Numbered from the stretch's first letter, positions 36,862-45,964 are shown. The stretch: DNA of 64,000 nucleotides from Pseudofrankia nepalensis (GCF_016786305.1 NZ_JADWYV010000001.1); one strand, 5' to 3'. Notes: generated from the letters alone by a model not told the origin. Numbers and translations are program-made.

Positions 36862-37119
36862 TCACTGGCGTGCGAGCTGGTCGACCTGGGCGGTGCTGGG
36901 GTTGACGAGCCACTGTCCGGCGACGTGGACGGTGGGCACGGTTTCGTTACCGGCGGCGACGGCGCGTACGGCGGCCGCGCCGTGGGGGTCGGCCCAGATG
37001 TTGACTTCGGTGAAGTCGATCCGGCGGCGGCGTAGGCCGCGGCGTAGCAGGAAGCTGTGGGGGCATCCGGGTCGGGTGTAGACGGTGACCGGTGCCTGTT
37101 TCCTGCTGGTGGCGCTCAT
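36862..37119 (-). CDS. Glutaredoxin-like protein
   Basis: 85 residues from ATG 37119. A thioredoxin-fold redox motif TRPGCPHSFLLRRGL is followed by DFTEVNIWADP, the cis-Pro segment ETVPTVHVAGQ and a C-terminal NPSTAQV, matching mycoredoxin/glutaredoxin-like proteins. The active site is CPHS rather than CxxC, so it is of the monothiol type. It would act on mixed disulfides in the cytoplasm. Upstream, in the same frame, lies the remnant of a methyltransferase, so the ATG start is an assumption. Confidence 0.75.
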   Translation of the reverse strand: MSATSRKQAPVTVYTRPGCPHSFLLRRGLRRRRIDFTEVNIWADPHGAAAVRAVAAGNETVPTVHVAGQWLVNPSTAQVDQLARQ

Positions 37120-37290
37120 CGGTGTGCCGTCTTTGGGGCGGCGGGTGGCGGCGCCGCGGGCGTGTGGGGTGGTGGGGCTGGGTGGGCCGGTGTCGGGGAA
37201 GTGGAAACGGTGGAGGTCGTTGACGGCGAATCCGGCGTCGCGGATGGCGGTGATGGTGTCGCGGCCGGTGTGGCAGCCGGCGAACAGCGA
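37120..37290 (-). pseudogene. 3' remnant of a SAM methyltransferase
   Basis: In frame with and directly upstream of the glutaredoxin-like gene: GCHTGRDTITAIRDAGFAVN, DLHRFHFPDTGPPSPTTPHA and RGAATRR match the C-terminus of small actinobacterial class I methyltransferases. The SAM-binding part is lost at the junction with a transposase fragment near 37291. No stop separates it from the glutaredoxin ATG. Confidence 0.6.
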
Positions 37291-37292
37291 TG

Positions 37293-37400
37293 GCTGACCT
37301 TGTTCCGGCGGGCGGCCTCCGCGATCGTCATCTCTCCGGCCAGCACGGACAACTCGATCCGGATCTTGTCCTCGGTGGGGAACACCGGGGGCGACTCATT
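37293..37400 (-). pseudogene. Transposase helix-turn-helix fragment
   Basis: FPTEDKIRIELSVLAGEMTI and AEAARRNKVS match the N-terminal helix-turn-helix of IS3/IS481-type transposases. It stops abruptly at the methyltransferase remnant. Confidence 0.6.
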
Positions 37401-37671
37401 CGATCTCCTTGGGCTCAGGGCCAACCAACCCCTGTGCCAAGGATCTTGACGCAGGGCAGCCGGACACACAACCGTCACGACAGCGACAGTGCGATGCGCC
37501 CCGCCTCGACGCCGGCGACCGCGCAGTCCTCACCACGCTCGTCAGCCTGGTCCTTGTACTCCTGGGCGAAATGTCGGCGTGTCGCCACCGGATGCTCCAC
37601 CGCGATCAGCGGCAACCTACCTCCCGACTGTCAACAAGAACGAGAACGGTCCAGACCGATGCTGGTCCCAG

Positions 37672-38386
37672 GTGAAGGACGAACAGGTCCTGCCGGACGC
37701 GATCGTCCACCGCGACGGGATGACGCTGGTGCCGACGCTGTCCACCCGAGGCGCCGGCCGCGTCAAGGTCCACCTCTACGACGACGACCCCGACCGCCTG
37801 GACCACAACCGCCAGGCAGCACACGCCCTCGCCGGAACGCTGCGCCCCCGCCTCGGCACCGCGGCCTGCGCCGTCGTCTCCTACCTGCGCCCCGGGACCC
37901 CGGCCGCCGCATCCACGGTCCGCATCCAGGTGGCAGCGCTCACCCGCGACCGCACCTGGCCGGCCCCGGGCGACGACATCACGCCCCTCGACGACCTTCC
38001 CAAGAAGGTCGCGGCGACTTTCGCCGCGTTCGCGACAGGCGCCGACGACGGTTTTCCATTCCTGCGCGGACGGCTGCTCGCGGGCGGCGTCGGCCCGGTC
38101 CTCACGGCCGTCCGCGACGGCGAGGTCGTCGGCGCGATCGGCCCCATGGAAACCCTGCCCGACCCGCTCGGCTGCCCACGCCTGCTCCCCCAGTACTTCG
38201 CCGTCCTGCCCGCCTGGCGCGGCCACGGCCTCGGCCGCGCCCTCTGGCGCGCCGCCATGTACTGGGGCCACACCCACGGCGCCGCCTACCAACTCCTCCA
38301 GACCGTCGTAGGCGGCCCCTCCGACCGCCTTCTGCCAGTCCGAAGGCCTCACCGACCTCGGCAGCCTCCACACCCAGCCCACCTGA
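37672..38386 (+). pseudogene. GNAT acetyltransferase with a late frameshift
   Basis: The frame from GTG 37672 (VKDEQVLPDAIVHRDGMTLV) gives a protein with a GNAT core: GPVLTAVRDGEVVGAIGPME, then QYFAVLPAWRGHGLGRALW, where R-x-x-G-x-G/A binds acetyl-CoA. Near 38331 the frame is lost. Reading one base shifted gives CQSEGLTDLGSLHTQPT and a TGA at 38384-38386, which is a normal end for this family. A single extra T in CGCCTTCTGCC would explain it. Either a recent mutation or a sequencing error; without the shift the protein runs on to 38562 in unrelated sequence. Substrate unknown. Confidence 0.7.
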
Positions 38387-38561
38387 CTGCGGGGCAGTGT
38401 TTGAATCGACGCACACGACGACCCGCAGACGTCTACCAGCGGCACGCGGTGCGGCCCGGCCGGGTGGCACCGCCCCGGCACCCGGAGGACCGGGGGCCAG
38501 TTCAGGAAGCGCGAGACAACGAACCAACGTGTGGACGGATGTCCAGAAGGGACTTCGTGTA

Positions 38562-39719
38562 ATGACAGGCTGGTCGGCGGTGGCGGGAAGCCATGCGTTC
38601 GCGGTGCCGGACGAGAAACGCGCCCGCGCGCTGGCCGAAGCCCTCGCGGCGCATGGATTCGCCCTGGTGACGGGTAACCCGTCGCGCCTGGACCACGGCT
38701 GGATGGTCGTGGCCTACGATGAGGGGCCCTACCCGGCCGATGCGGTGGGACACCGCGCCTTCGAGATGGTGGGCCGCCAGGCCGTTGTGCTCGCCCGGCA
38801 ACATCTTGGCAGCCATTCACCGGGAGGAATACGGGGCAACACGAAGACACTCGCGAAGCTCCGGCCGACGTCGGCCGCCATCTTCCTCAACAACCCCGGA
38901 GCGCGTCCTCCACTCCCCGCCGTCCTGTTCGTCGACGCACCACCACCCCTGTCGTTGGAACTGTCTCCCGACCATGTCGAGGACGTCGCGATTGACCTGT
39001 CCGGGCTCGACGAAATCCCCTGGGCGGACCTCGACCACGCGTTCGGCAAGGCCGACGACGTCCCGGTCCTGATCCGGCTGCTGACGGACCCGCGCCAGGA
39101 CTGGGCGAAGATCCTTGACGAGTTGTTCGGTGACAACCTGCTGCACCAGGGAACCTGCTACTCGGCCACCGCCCCGGCTCTGCCCTTCCTGACCCGCCTG
39201 ATCACCTCGGGAGCGCTCCCGTCCAAGCGCCGCCTCGACCTGTACTGCCAGTTGCTCTGGGCGGCCGGTCAAGGGGGCCACAGCCTGACCTGGGACGCGG
39301 ATCTGGCGGTCGTCCAAGGCCGACCGCCCGCGCCCGCGAAATGGACCCAGGAGGTGCATGCCACGGTCGGGGAACAGGTTCCCGCGCTGCTCGCCCGATG
39401 GGATGTCGAACCGCCCGCGAACCAAGCCGCGCTGGCCTTCCTAGCCGGGCTCTACCCACATCATGCGGCCAGCGTCATCGACCAGATCGCCAGCCTGGCC
39501 GAGCGCTTCGAGGGAACCCAGCCCGGCGTCTACCTGGACCTGGCCGTCGCCCTCGCGCGGGCCGACGACAACCGCGCGCTGGCGATCGCCTCCGACATCG
39601 CCATGTGGCACGACGACGCGGACCTGGCATGCCTGGACTCCCCGGCCGTCAGCACAGCGGTCAAGGCGGGCTGCATCCTCGTGGACGGAGCTCTGCACGT
39701 CCTCTCCGACGCCGGCTGA
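38562..39719 (+). CDS. HEAT-like repeat protein of unknown function
   Basis: 385 residues from ATG 38562. The N-terminal 90 residues (MTGWSAVAGSHAFAVPDEKR) look like a small alpha/beta domain. Then IPWADLDHAFGKADDVPVLI, DELFGDNLLHQGTCYSATAP and ALPFLTRLITSG match a known actinobacterial HEAT-like repeat family in which a short gene measures balance between repeats (WADL.HAYG.A.DVP / HQGT.Y.AT). The end is helical (ALAFLAGLYPHHAASVIDQI). HEAT repeats bind proteins. No membrane segment. It is preceded by the GNAT gene, with which it may have formed a unit. Confidence 0.65.
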   Translation: MTGWSAVAGSHAFAVPDEKRARALAEALAAHGFALVTGNPSRLDHGWMVVAYDEGPYPADAVGHRAFEMVGRQAVVLARQHLGSHSPGGIRGNTKTLAKLRPTSAAIFLNNPGARPPLPAVLFVDAPPPLSLELSPDHVEDVAIDLSGLDEIPWADLDHAFGKADDVPVLIRLLTDPRQDWAKILDELFGDNLLHQGTCYSATAPALPFLTRLITSGALPSKRRLDLYCQLLWAAGQGGHSLTWDADLAVVQGRPPAPAKWTQEVHATVGEQVPALLARWDVEPPANQAALAFLAGLYPHHAASVIDQIASLAERFEGTQPGVYLDLAVALARADDNRALAIASDIAMWHDDADLACLDSPAVSTAVKAGCILVDGALHVLSDAG

Positions 39720-39926
39720 CGCGGCGGACAGAGGGCTGCAGCACGAGACCTCCGCCACGTACGAGCCACTCGATGTCCCTCGTGACTATGAGCGTGAGCC
39801 ACATAAGACCGGGCTACTTGGGATCCTTCGTCGTGATCCGGCCGAGGATCAGGTGTAACTCGCCGGCCTCGGGCGCCATCCCGCGGCGTGACTGATCTTC
39901 CTGCTGTCGACGGGACCGTGCGCGGG

Positions 39927-40592
39927 TCAGCCGCTCCATGCCTTCAGCCGCGCAGGCTCCTGCCGGTCGCCTTCCTGGGGCCACAGCTGAACGCGCCATT
40001 CGTCGCCCGGCGTGGTCGAACCCGGCCAACCACGCTGCACGAACCCACGGCCGCTGATCCGAACGGCATACCGACCCGGCAACGCCTCCAGCCGCAGGTT
40101 CTGCACGCTCGTCGTCGACTCGTACAGAAGTCCGAACGCGTCAACGTCGATCGAGGCCGCGAACACCTCCTGCCAGTCGTCCAGGTCATCCGGAGGCTGC
40201 GCGCTCCACTGCTCCACCCGCAGCGTCACCGCGAAGTTGCACTGATGGGACGAGAGGACGACCAGCAACGGCCCGTCCTGGGCGATCCCACCGGCCTCGA
40301 TCGCACGGTCGACAACCCCTGGGTAGTCGACCCCGTCCCAGACATTCGTGTACAGGTAGAACTGCCCGTGGTCATACATAGCCGTCGCCACCTGGACATG
40401 CTCAAGCATCGAAACGGCGGTGCCGTCCACGCCGCCCGCCGAACCCGCGTTCGCCGGATCCACCGCTCTCACCGAATCCGCTGCCTCCGCCGCGCCAGGT
40501 GTGCGCAGATCTTCCACCACCTCGGATCGGTCGCATCCCAGGAGCACCGACAGCACCGCACCCGCCATCACCAGACGGACCGCTCCCGCCAC
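39927..40592 (-). CDS. Putative lipoprotein of unknown function
   Basis: About 221 residues from GTG 40592: VAGAVRLVMAGAVLSVLLGC gives a basic n-region, hydrophobic core and lipobox LLGC. The frame is open upstream to 40688, but that part reads as unrelated sequence. The mature part has a low-complexity linker and a domain with YDHGQFYLYTNVWDGVDYPG and YAVRISGRGFVQRGWPG. Streptomyces-type competence or phage-like annotations are not supported. It is convergent with the HEAT-like gene. Confidence 0.6.
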   Translation of the reverse strand: MAGAVRLVMAGAVLSVLLGCDRSEVVEDLRTPGAAEAADSVRAVDPANAGSAGGVDGTAVSMLEHVQVATAMYDHGQFYLYTNVWDGVDYPGVVDRAIEAGGIAQDGPLLVVLSSHQCNFAVTLRVEQWSAQPPDDLDDWQEVFAASIDVDAFGLLYESTTSVQNLRLEALPGRYAVRISGRGFVQRGWPGSTTPGDEWRVQLWPQEGDRQEPARLKAWSG

Positions 40593-40910
40593 CGTCAACG
40601 CACCGAGCCGTTCTTGTAGACGCCCAGGATCAGATCTGAAGGTCGGCGGTTCCAGCCGACCCCAAGACCGCGGCCTGTTCCAGATCACCGCGGGCCTGGG
40701 CAGTTGGAAGGGGGCGCTCCCGCGAACGGCCCGGCGGCGCGGGTACGCCGAGTCGTCGGTGTCGTGGAGGAGTGGAGGAGAGGCGGCACGAGTACCTCGC
40801 GTAGCAGCCGGCTTGCCGGATTCCGCTGACCAGACTGCCCGATTCTAGGGTCTGTAGGGAGTGGGTCGGTTACGATCCGTCTGGCTCCGCTGCCCCGGGG
40901 GTGGTCTTGG

Positions 40911-41705
40911 TTGGCTGGTTCTGAGACGTCCGCGCACTACGAGCGACTCGCCGGCAGCTACGACCAGAACTGGGCCTACAGCGAGGCGTTTCTTGGTTGG
41001 ATGACCGGCCAGATCGCCTCGGCGCTGGCGTTGACCGCCGCTGATCGGATCGCGGATGTCGGCTGCGGGACCGGGCTCTTCGCCCGCCGTCTTGTGGAGC
41101 TGGTCCGTCCCGCTGCGCCGGTCCTGTGTGTCGACCCGTCCGAGGGGATGCTGAGCCAGCTGCCCGACGATCCCGGACTGGTTCCGGTGCAGGCGTCGGC
41201 CGAGCAGCTCGCACGGCGGCCGGAGGAATCCCGGGTGCCGGTTCGGCTTCCGTCGCGCGGTTCGCTGACCGCGGTCGTGGTCAAGGAGGCAATCCACCAT
41301 GTGGCGGCCGAGGACCGGTCGTGGGTGGTCGCCGGGCTGGCCGGGCTGCTGGCGCCGGGTGGGCGGCTGCTGGTGGTGATGTTGCCGACGACGATCGGCT
41401 ATCCGCTGTTCGACGCGGCGCTGGAGCGGTTCACCCAGCTGCAGCCGAACCCGGAGGACATCGCGGGCTTCATGCGGGCGGCGGGGCTGACGGCCAGCGT
41501 GGCCTACCAGGAGTTCGAGCTGGCGATTCCGAAGGATCGGTACCTGGCGATGGTGCGCGACCGGTACATGTCGCTGCTGGCCTCGTTCTCCGACGCGGAG
41601 ATCGACGCTGGGGTGGCCGATATCGACGCCCACCACCCCGGACCGGTGCTGGTGTTTCCGGACCGGTTCGCGTTCGTGCTCGGCACCCGGCTGGAGGCAC
41701 GGTGA
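40911..41705 (+). CDS. SAM-dependent methyltransferase, first gene of NACHT operon
   Basis: 264 residues. TTG 40911 follows a GGGGG tract; no ATG or GTG fits better. A class I Rossmann methyltransferase: HYERLAGSYDQNWAYSE, SAM motif I DRIADVGCGTGLFARRL, VLCVDPSEGMLSQL, motif IV region VVVKEAIHHVA and PGGRLLVVML. The C-terminal third lacks a DNA-recognition domain or the D/NPPY motif, so it is more like small-molecule or protein methyltransferases than a DNA modification enzyme. The stop overlaps the GTG of the NACHT gene (GTGA), which ties it to the conflict operon; its target is unknown. Confidence 0.85.
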   Translation: MAGSETSAHYERLAGSYDQNWAYSEAFLGWMTGQIASALALTAADRIADVGCGTGLFARRLVELVRPAAPVLCVDPSEGMLSQLPDDPGLVPVQASAEQLARRPEESRVPVRLPSRGSLTAVVVKEAIHHVAAEDRSWVVAGLAGLLAPGGRLLVVMLPTTIGYPLFDAALERFTQLQPNPEDIAGFMRAAGLTASVAYQEFELAIPKDRYLAMVRDRYMSLLASFSDAEIDAGVADIDAHHPGPVLVFPDRFAFVLGTRLEAR

Positions 41706-44383
41706 CGGAGACGGTCGATGATCGGCTGCGCCGGCTGCGGACGGAACTTGACGGTCATGCGCGTATCGCCCGGCACCTGGGGCTGGACTTCGAGCGGCCG
41801 GTGCGCTCGCTCGGGGACGGCTATCCGGAGAACACGATCGCGCTGATCGGGAAGATCTCCGAACGGCTGCTCAAGCAGCTGTGGACCCATCACGAGGTGC
41901 TCGGCGACCCGTCGGGGAAGGCACTGAACGATCTGATCAAGGGTTGTCGGCCGCATATCCGCAGCACGAACGTGCTCAATGCGTTGACCGATATCCAGCG
42001 GCTGCGGAACCGGTCGACCCACGATGGCTATGACATCGCCGAGGAGGACGGCCTGCTCGCGGTGCGGCGGCTGCTGGACGTGCTGGAGTGGTTCACCAGC
42101 ACCGGCGTCACCGCGATCACCGGGGAGGCTCCGGCGCTGAACCCGCTGGTCGAGCGCAAGGCCGAGTTCCTGGCCGGGCTGTACACGACACTGGGCTATC
42201 GGCTGATCAAACGGTTCGAGCTGTCGGAGAGCACGGTCTACCAGCTGTTCTGCCGGCAGGCCGGCCTGCAGGTCGACTACGTCGAGATCATCATCGGTCG
42301 TAACGTAGGCGAGCTCGATCAACTGCTCGCCGCGACCGGCGGGGAGCTGTTGCAGACCCGGCTGCCGAAACTGACCCGGTTCCTGATCGTCGACGACGAA
42401 CCGCCGGCCGAGGCGGCGCCGTGCCCGGACGGACAGGTGCGGATCGTCGCCTACGACCGGTTCGTCGAACGCATCGTCGACGTCCCTGCCCACCTCGCGG
42501 CCCTCGCCCACTCCTCGCCCACCCCTGGGGCCGGGGCCGAGGTCACGGTCGCGGCCGATGTGCTGGAGACCGACCCGCGCACTGGTGATCTGACGGTCAC
42601 CGAGACCGACGACGCCGCGGCGATCCTGCGCCGCCTGGTCGGCAGCTCGGCGAACGTCCTGGTGATCGGCGGGCCGGGCAGCGGGAAGACGACCCTGCTC
42701 CACCGGCTCGCGATCGACGGGGCGGACCCGTCCACACACCGGTACCGGTTCTACCTGGATCTGAGCCTCAAGGGCCACGACGAGCAGTTCGCGGACTTCG
42801 TCACCCGGGTCCTCGGCCCGCACGTGAAGGTTCCACGCAACCGGGTCTTCGACGTGTTCCTCTACCTCATCCGCGCCGGATCGGTGCTGTGCGTGCTCGA
42901 CGCGATCGACGAGGCCGTCGCGAACACCAGCCTGCCGGCGTTCCTGGACCTGTTCGCCGACGTCGCGCAGGCGATCTCGGCCGAGTCGACCGTCGTGCTG
43001 TCCTCGCGCTACTCGTTCCTTGCCGACTCGCCGCAGGTCCGCCGGCTACTGAACAGCTCGACACTGATCTCGGAGAAGCTCGTCCAGCAGTTGCACGCCG
43101 GCGGGGTCGACCCGCTCGAGCTGCCCCGGTTCAGCGTCGTCCGCCTCGACGACGTCGAGATCCACCGCGACACCCGGGCCTACACGGCCTCGCCACTGGA
43201 ACTCCTGCTCGCCGAGCAGACCGGCCACGACGACGGCCTCGCCGACGAGCAGACCGGGCGGCTCGCCGCGCTGGTCGCCGCCCGCGTCGACCAAGTCCTC
43301 ACCGACAGTGGACTACCCCAGGTCGGCCCGAAGCTGGACGCCTGCCTGGGCGCGGCGTTCCTGGCCGACCGGTCGGTGTTCACCCTCGCCGAGCTGTGCA
43401 CCGAACTCGGTATCGACTGCTTCACCGACGGCCGGGTCACCGCAGACACGTTCCTGCTCGCCCCACTGTTCCGCCAGGCCGGGCCCGCCGCGGTGGCCCC
43501 GGTGCACACCGTGTTCCAGGAGTACTTCGCCGCCCGCCACCTACGTGCCCCGGCCGGCCGCGCCGCCGCCGCCCAGCTCGGCGAGCCGTTCCTGACCGAA
43601 CAGGTCCGCCGCTTCCTGCACCACCTCGGCACCGAAACGCCCACCGGTGTGCCGCCTCTCGTTCTGCCCGCCGGGACCTACCTGCTCGGTCCCAGCCATC
43701 GCCTCCTGCTCCGCACCCTGGACCGGCCGGTCCTGTTTGACGAACACCCCGTCACCGTCGGCCGGTACAAACGCTTTCTGGCCGCGGTCGAACGCGACGG
43801 CTGCGCCACCTTCGACCACTCCGACACCCCCGCCGAGCACACCCACTCCCCCTGGGCCGAACGCCTGCGCAACCCGGCCTACTTCACCGACCCCGCCTAC
43901 GACGACCACCCGGTCACCTGCGTCAACTGGTGGTCCGCCCACGCCTTCGCCCGTTTCGAGGGCAAACGGCTCCCAACCTGCGTCGAATGGGAAGCCGCCG
44001 CCCGCGGCACCGACGGCCGCCTGTTCCCCTGGGGCGACGCCCTCGACCTGACCGCGGTCAACTGCGCCGACTCCTACAGCGGCCACCCTCTCGTCACCTA
44101 CGAGGTGTGGAAACAGGAGATCGACAGCGGCCAGCTCCGTGACAGCGCCCCCACCTCCGTCATGGCCCCCCCCACCAACCGCTCCCCGTTCGGAGTGCGT
44201 GGCATGGCCGGCAACGTCTGGGAATGGACCGCCACCCTCTTCGAGGACATCAACTCGGCCGTCATCTGCGGCGGCTCCTACGACAACCCCTACCGCGCCG
44301 TCCAGACCTCCTCGAAGGGCCTCTACCGCCGCCGCGGCGCCAGCAACGCCGTCGGCTTCCGCTGCGTCCAGGACCTCCCATGA
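41702..44383 (+). CDS. NACHT NTPase with HEPN/DUF4145-like and FGE domains
   Basis: 893 residues, GTG 41702. Residues about 40-140 are helical and contain RLRNRSTHDG, similar to DUF4145/HEPN-type domains, some of which are RNases. About 150-240 is an alpha/beta domain I cannot name (EFLAGLYTTLGYRLIKRF ... VDYVEIIIGRNV). The NACHT core follows: Walker A GGPGSGKT (323-330), Walker B LDAIDE (D400, D403, E404), sensor VVLSSRYSFLA and a helical lid with FQEYFAARHL. Residues about 679-893 form a formylglycine-generating-enzyme (FGE-sulfatase) fold: NWWSAHAFARFEGKRLPTCV, FPWGD, GMAGNVWEWTA, GGSYDNP, VGFRC. In such STAND proteins the C-terminal FGE/C-lectin-like fold is a likely ligand sensor rather than an enzyme. 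Predicted cytoplasmic. Overlaps both neighbours (GTGA, ATGA). Confidence 0.88.
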   Translation: MTETVDDRLRRLRTELDGHARIARHLGLDFERPVRSLGDGYPENTIALIGKISERLLKQLWTHHEVLGDPSGKALNDLIKGCRPHIRSTNVLNALTDIQRLRNRSTHDGYDIAEEDGLLAVRRLLDVLEWFTSTGVTAITGEAPALNPLVERKAEFLAGLYTTLGYRLIKRFELSESTVYQLFCRQAGLQVDYVEIIIGRNVGELDQLLAATGGELLQTRLPKLTRFLIVDDEPPAEAAPCPDGQVRIVAYDRFVERIVDVPAHLAALAHSSPTPGAGAEVTVAADVLETDPRTGDLTVTETDDAAAILRRLVGSSANVLVIGGPGSGKTTLLHRLAIDGADPSTHRYRFYLDLSLKGHDEQFADFVTRVLGPHVKVPRNRVFDVFLYLIRAGSVLCVLDAIDEAVANTSLPAFLDLFADVAQAISAESTVVLSSRYSFLADSPQVRRLLNSSTLISEKLVQQLHAGGVDPLELPRFSVVRLDDVEIHRDTRAYTASPLELLLAEQTGHDDGLADEQTGRLAALVAARVDQVLTDSGLPQVGPKLDACLGAAFLADRSVFTLAELCTELGIDCFTDGRVTADTFLLAPLFRQAGPAAVAPVHTVFQEYFAARHLRAPAGRAAAAQLGEPFLTEQVRRFLHHLGTETPTGVPPLVLPAGTYLLGPSHRLLLRTLDRPVLFDEHPVTVGRYKRFLAAVERDGCATFDHSDTPAEHTHSPWAERLRNPAYFTDPAYDDHPVTCVNWWSAHAFARFEGKRLPTCVEWEAAARGTDGRLFPWGDALDLTAVNCADSYSGHPLVTYEVWKQEIDSGQLRDSAPTSVMAPPTNRSPFGVRGMAGNVWEWTATLFEDINSAVICGGSYDNPYRAVQTSSKGLYRRRGASNAVGFRCVQDLP

Positions 44384-44661
44384 CCCCCGACAACGTCCGC
44401 ACCGGCGCGGAGCAACGGTTCGGCCGCGTCGTCGACCGCCAGCCTCTTGGCGCCGGCCCTCACCAGGTGACCGCCACCTACTACGTCCGGGACGACGACA
44501 CCGGCGAGACCCACGGCTTCGACTACAGCGACATCGTCACCGAAGGATTCCGCACCGTCATCGTCGGCGAACGCCTCCGCTTTGAAACCGACCCGACTAC
44601 CGGTCGCGCCCATTTCGTCATCCGTCTGGACCTGCCGGAGGTCGACGAATTCTACCGATAG
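44380..44661 (+). CDS. Small cold-shock-like beta-barrel protein of NACHT operon
   Basis: 93 residues, ATG 44380 overlapping the NACHT stop (ATGA). The pattern GRVVDRQPLGAGPHQVTATY, HGFDYSDIVTEGFRTVIVGE and RLRFETDPTTGRAHFVIRL fits a five-stranded cold-shock/OB-type barrel (DI..EGF..L..GE.V.F). The aromatic RNP motifs of classical cold-shock proteins are not clear, so it may bind protein or nucleic acid. Small CSD-like proteins are recurrent partners of NACHT and TPR-STAND conflict systems. Its tight coupling argues that it works with the NACHT protein. Confidence 0.65.
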   Translation: MTPDNVRTGAEQRFGRVVDRQPLGAGPHQVTATYYVRDDDTGETHGFDYSDIVTEGFRTVIVGERLRFETDPTTGRAHFVIRLDLPEVDEFYR

Positions 44662-44744
44662 CCCCCACCGGCCGGCATTCCCTCGTCGTCATCACCCCGG
44701 CCACCGTCACCGCCATCCCCACCTGGCCCGAAGGGCCTCTGCCA

Positions 44745-45875
44745 TTGACCTACCGCCAGGCCAGGGCAACCGTCACCGCCCGCTCCACCTATTTCAGCCC
44801 GGCCTGCGCACGCATCCTCTACGGCACCGCCGATCAGCCGACCCGATGGCACCGACGGCCAGCCACAACCGTGCCGGGCGCAACCGTATTCGGCATCGAG
44901 ATCCTCGTGCCCGACCCGAAAGCCGAAAACGCCCAGGCATTCGCCGTGTTCCACCTCGGCGCCGACAGCTCCGACCTCCTCGGCATCCTGCGCGCCGTCG
45001 CCGGCCGCCGCGCCAGCACCACCCAGTCACCGAACCTCGCCGCCCTGCTACCCACCTGGGTAACCCTCACAGCCGGCGCTAGGCCATTCACCATCGCCTT
45101 CCTCACCCGGCTGGAGCCCGACCTACCGCCACCGCCCAACTCGGAACCGGTCCCAGGCTGGAGCACCACCGACCTATGGCTCTGGCAACTCGCCACCCGG
45201 ACCAGCCACACCGACTTCCCACCCGACCCTGACCACGCCGCCGACCTGCACCTCGGAAAGGTCGTCCTCTCGGCCGACTGGCGAGGCTTCGTCGCCCGCG
45301 ACGGCGCCGCCTTCCTCGGCCAACGCCCCGACCAGGGCGACGACGATCCCTACCTCGGCTACGCCCAGTACTACACCCACGCCGCCTACACCGACGCCCT
45401 CCTCATCGGCATGATCCAGAACACCGCCATCGCCGCCCTCATCGACGAAACCGCCCTCGCGTTTAACGCCCGCGACCTCCCACGCCACCTCGCCCGCCTC
45501 GAAACCCGCCTCGCCCGCTTCCGCGCCATCTACTGGCTCCGCGACGCCAGCCACCACGGCCCCGCCAACAACATCCTCACCGCCTACCAGGCCCAACACC
45601 ACCTCCCCGAAAAATTCGACGCCATCCTCAACGAGATCGCCGACCTCAACCGCATCGCCCAAACCCAGGAAGGCACCCGCACCAGCGCCGCACTCGGCCT
45701 CCTGACGGTGGTCGGCCTTCCCTTCGGCGCCGCACTCGGCGTCCTCCAGGTCCTCGGCGCCGACACGATCCGAGACCTCCTTCTCGCGCTCGCCGGGGCG
45801 GTAGCTGGCACCGCCGTTCTCCTCATTACCCGCCTCGGCCGTGTTCTCCTACGAAGCCTCCGCCGTCTGGAGTGA
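44745..45875 (+). CDS. Two-TM CorA-like membrane protein, putative effector
   Basis: 376 residues from TTG 44745; the frame is open and protein-like for about 28 codons upstream (VVITPATVTAIPTWPEGPLP), so the true start may lie nearer the previous gene. An N-terminal soluble domain of about 280 residues ends in a long helix (KFDAILNEIADLNRIAQTQE). Two C-terminal transmembrane segments follow (LGLLTVVGLPFGAALGVLQV and LLLALAGAVAGTAVLLIT). This order, with a soluble domain, a long helix and two TM at the end, is that of CorA-like proteins, although the GMN loop motif is absent. In conflict systems such a protein would be a membrane-disrupting effector. That is inference from context: last gene of the methyltransferase-NACHT-CSD operon. 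Confidence 0.65.
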   Translation: MTYRQARATVTARSTYFSPACARILYGTADQPTRWHRRPATTVPGATVFGIEILVPDPKAENAQAFAVFHLGADSSDLLGILRAVAGRRASTTQSPNLAALLPTWVTLTAGARPFTIAFLTRLEPDLPPPPNSEPVPGWSTTDLWLWQLATRTSHTDFPPDPDHAADLHLGKVVLSADWRGFVARDGAAFLGQRPDQGDDDPYLGYAQYYTHAAYTDALLIGMIQNTAIAALIDETALAFNARDLPRHLARLETRLARFRAIYWLRDASHHGPANNILTAYQAQHHLPEKFDAILNEIADLNRIAQTQEGTRTSAALGLLTVVGLPFGAALGVLQVLGADTIRDLLLALAGAVAGTAVLLITRLGRVLLRSLRRLE

Positions 45876-45964
45876 CATGCTTCTGCTCAGTTCCCTGGTG
45901 CCCCGCACACGAACTCCGCCCTAGCCACAGATTCCGGAATCCCCTGAGCAATCGGGAGGCTACG

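Noticed and set aside
40911..41705. DNA methyltransferase of a restriction-modification or BREX-like system
   Set aside because: No N/DPPY or PCQ motif and no target-recognition domain. It looks like a small class I methyltransferase for another substrate.
41702..44383. Diversity-generating retroelement target (FGE-type fold)
   Set aside because: FGE/C-lectin-like domains are common DGR targets, but no reverse transcriptase or template repeat is seen in the window.
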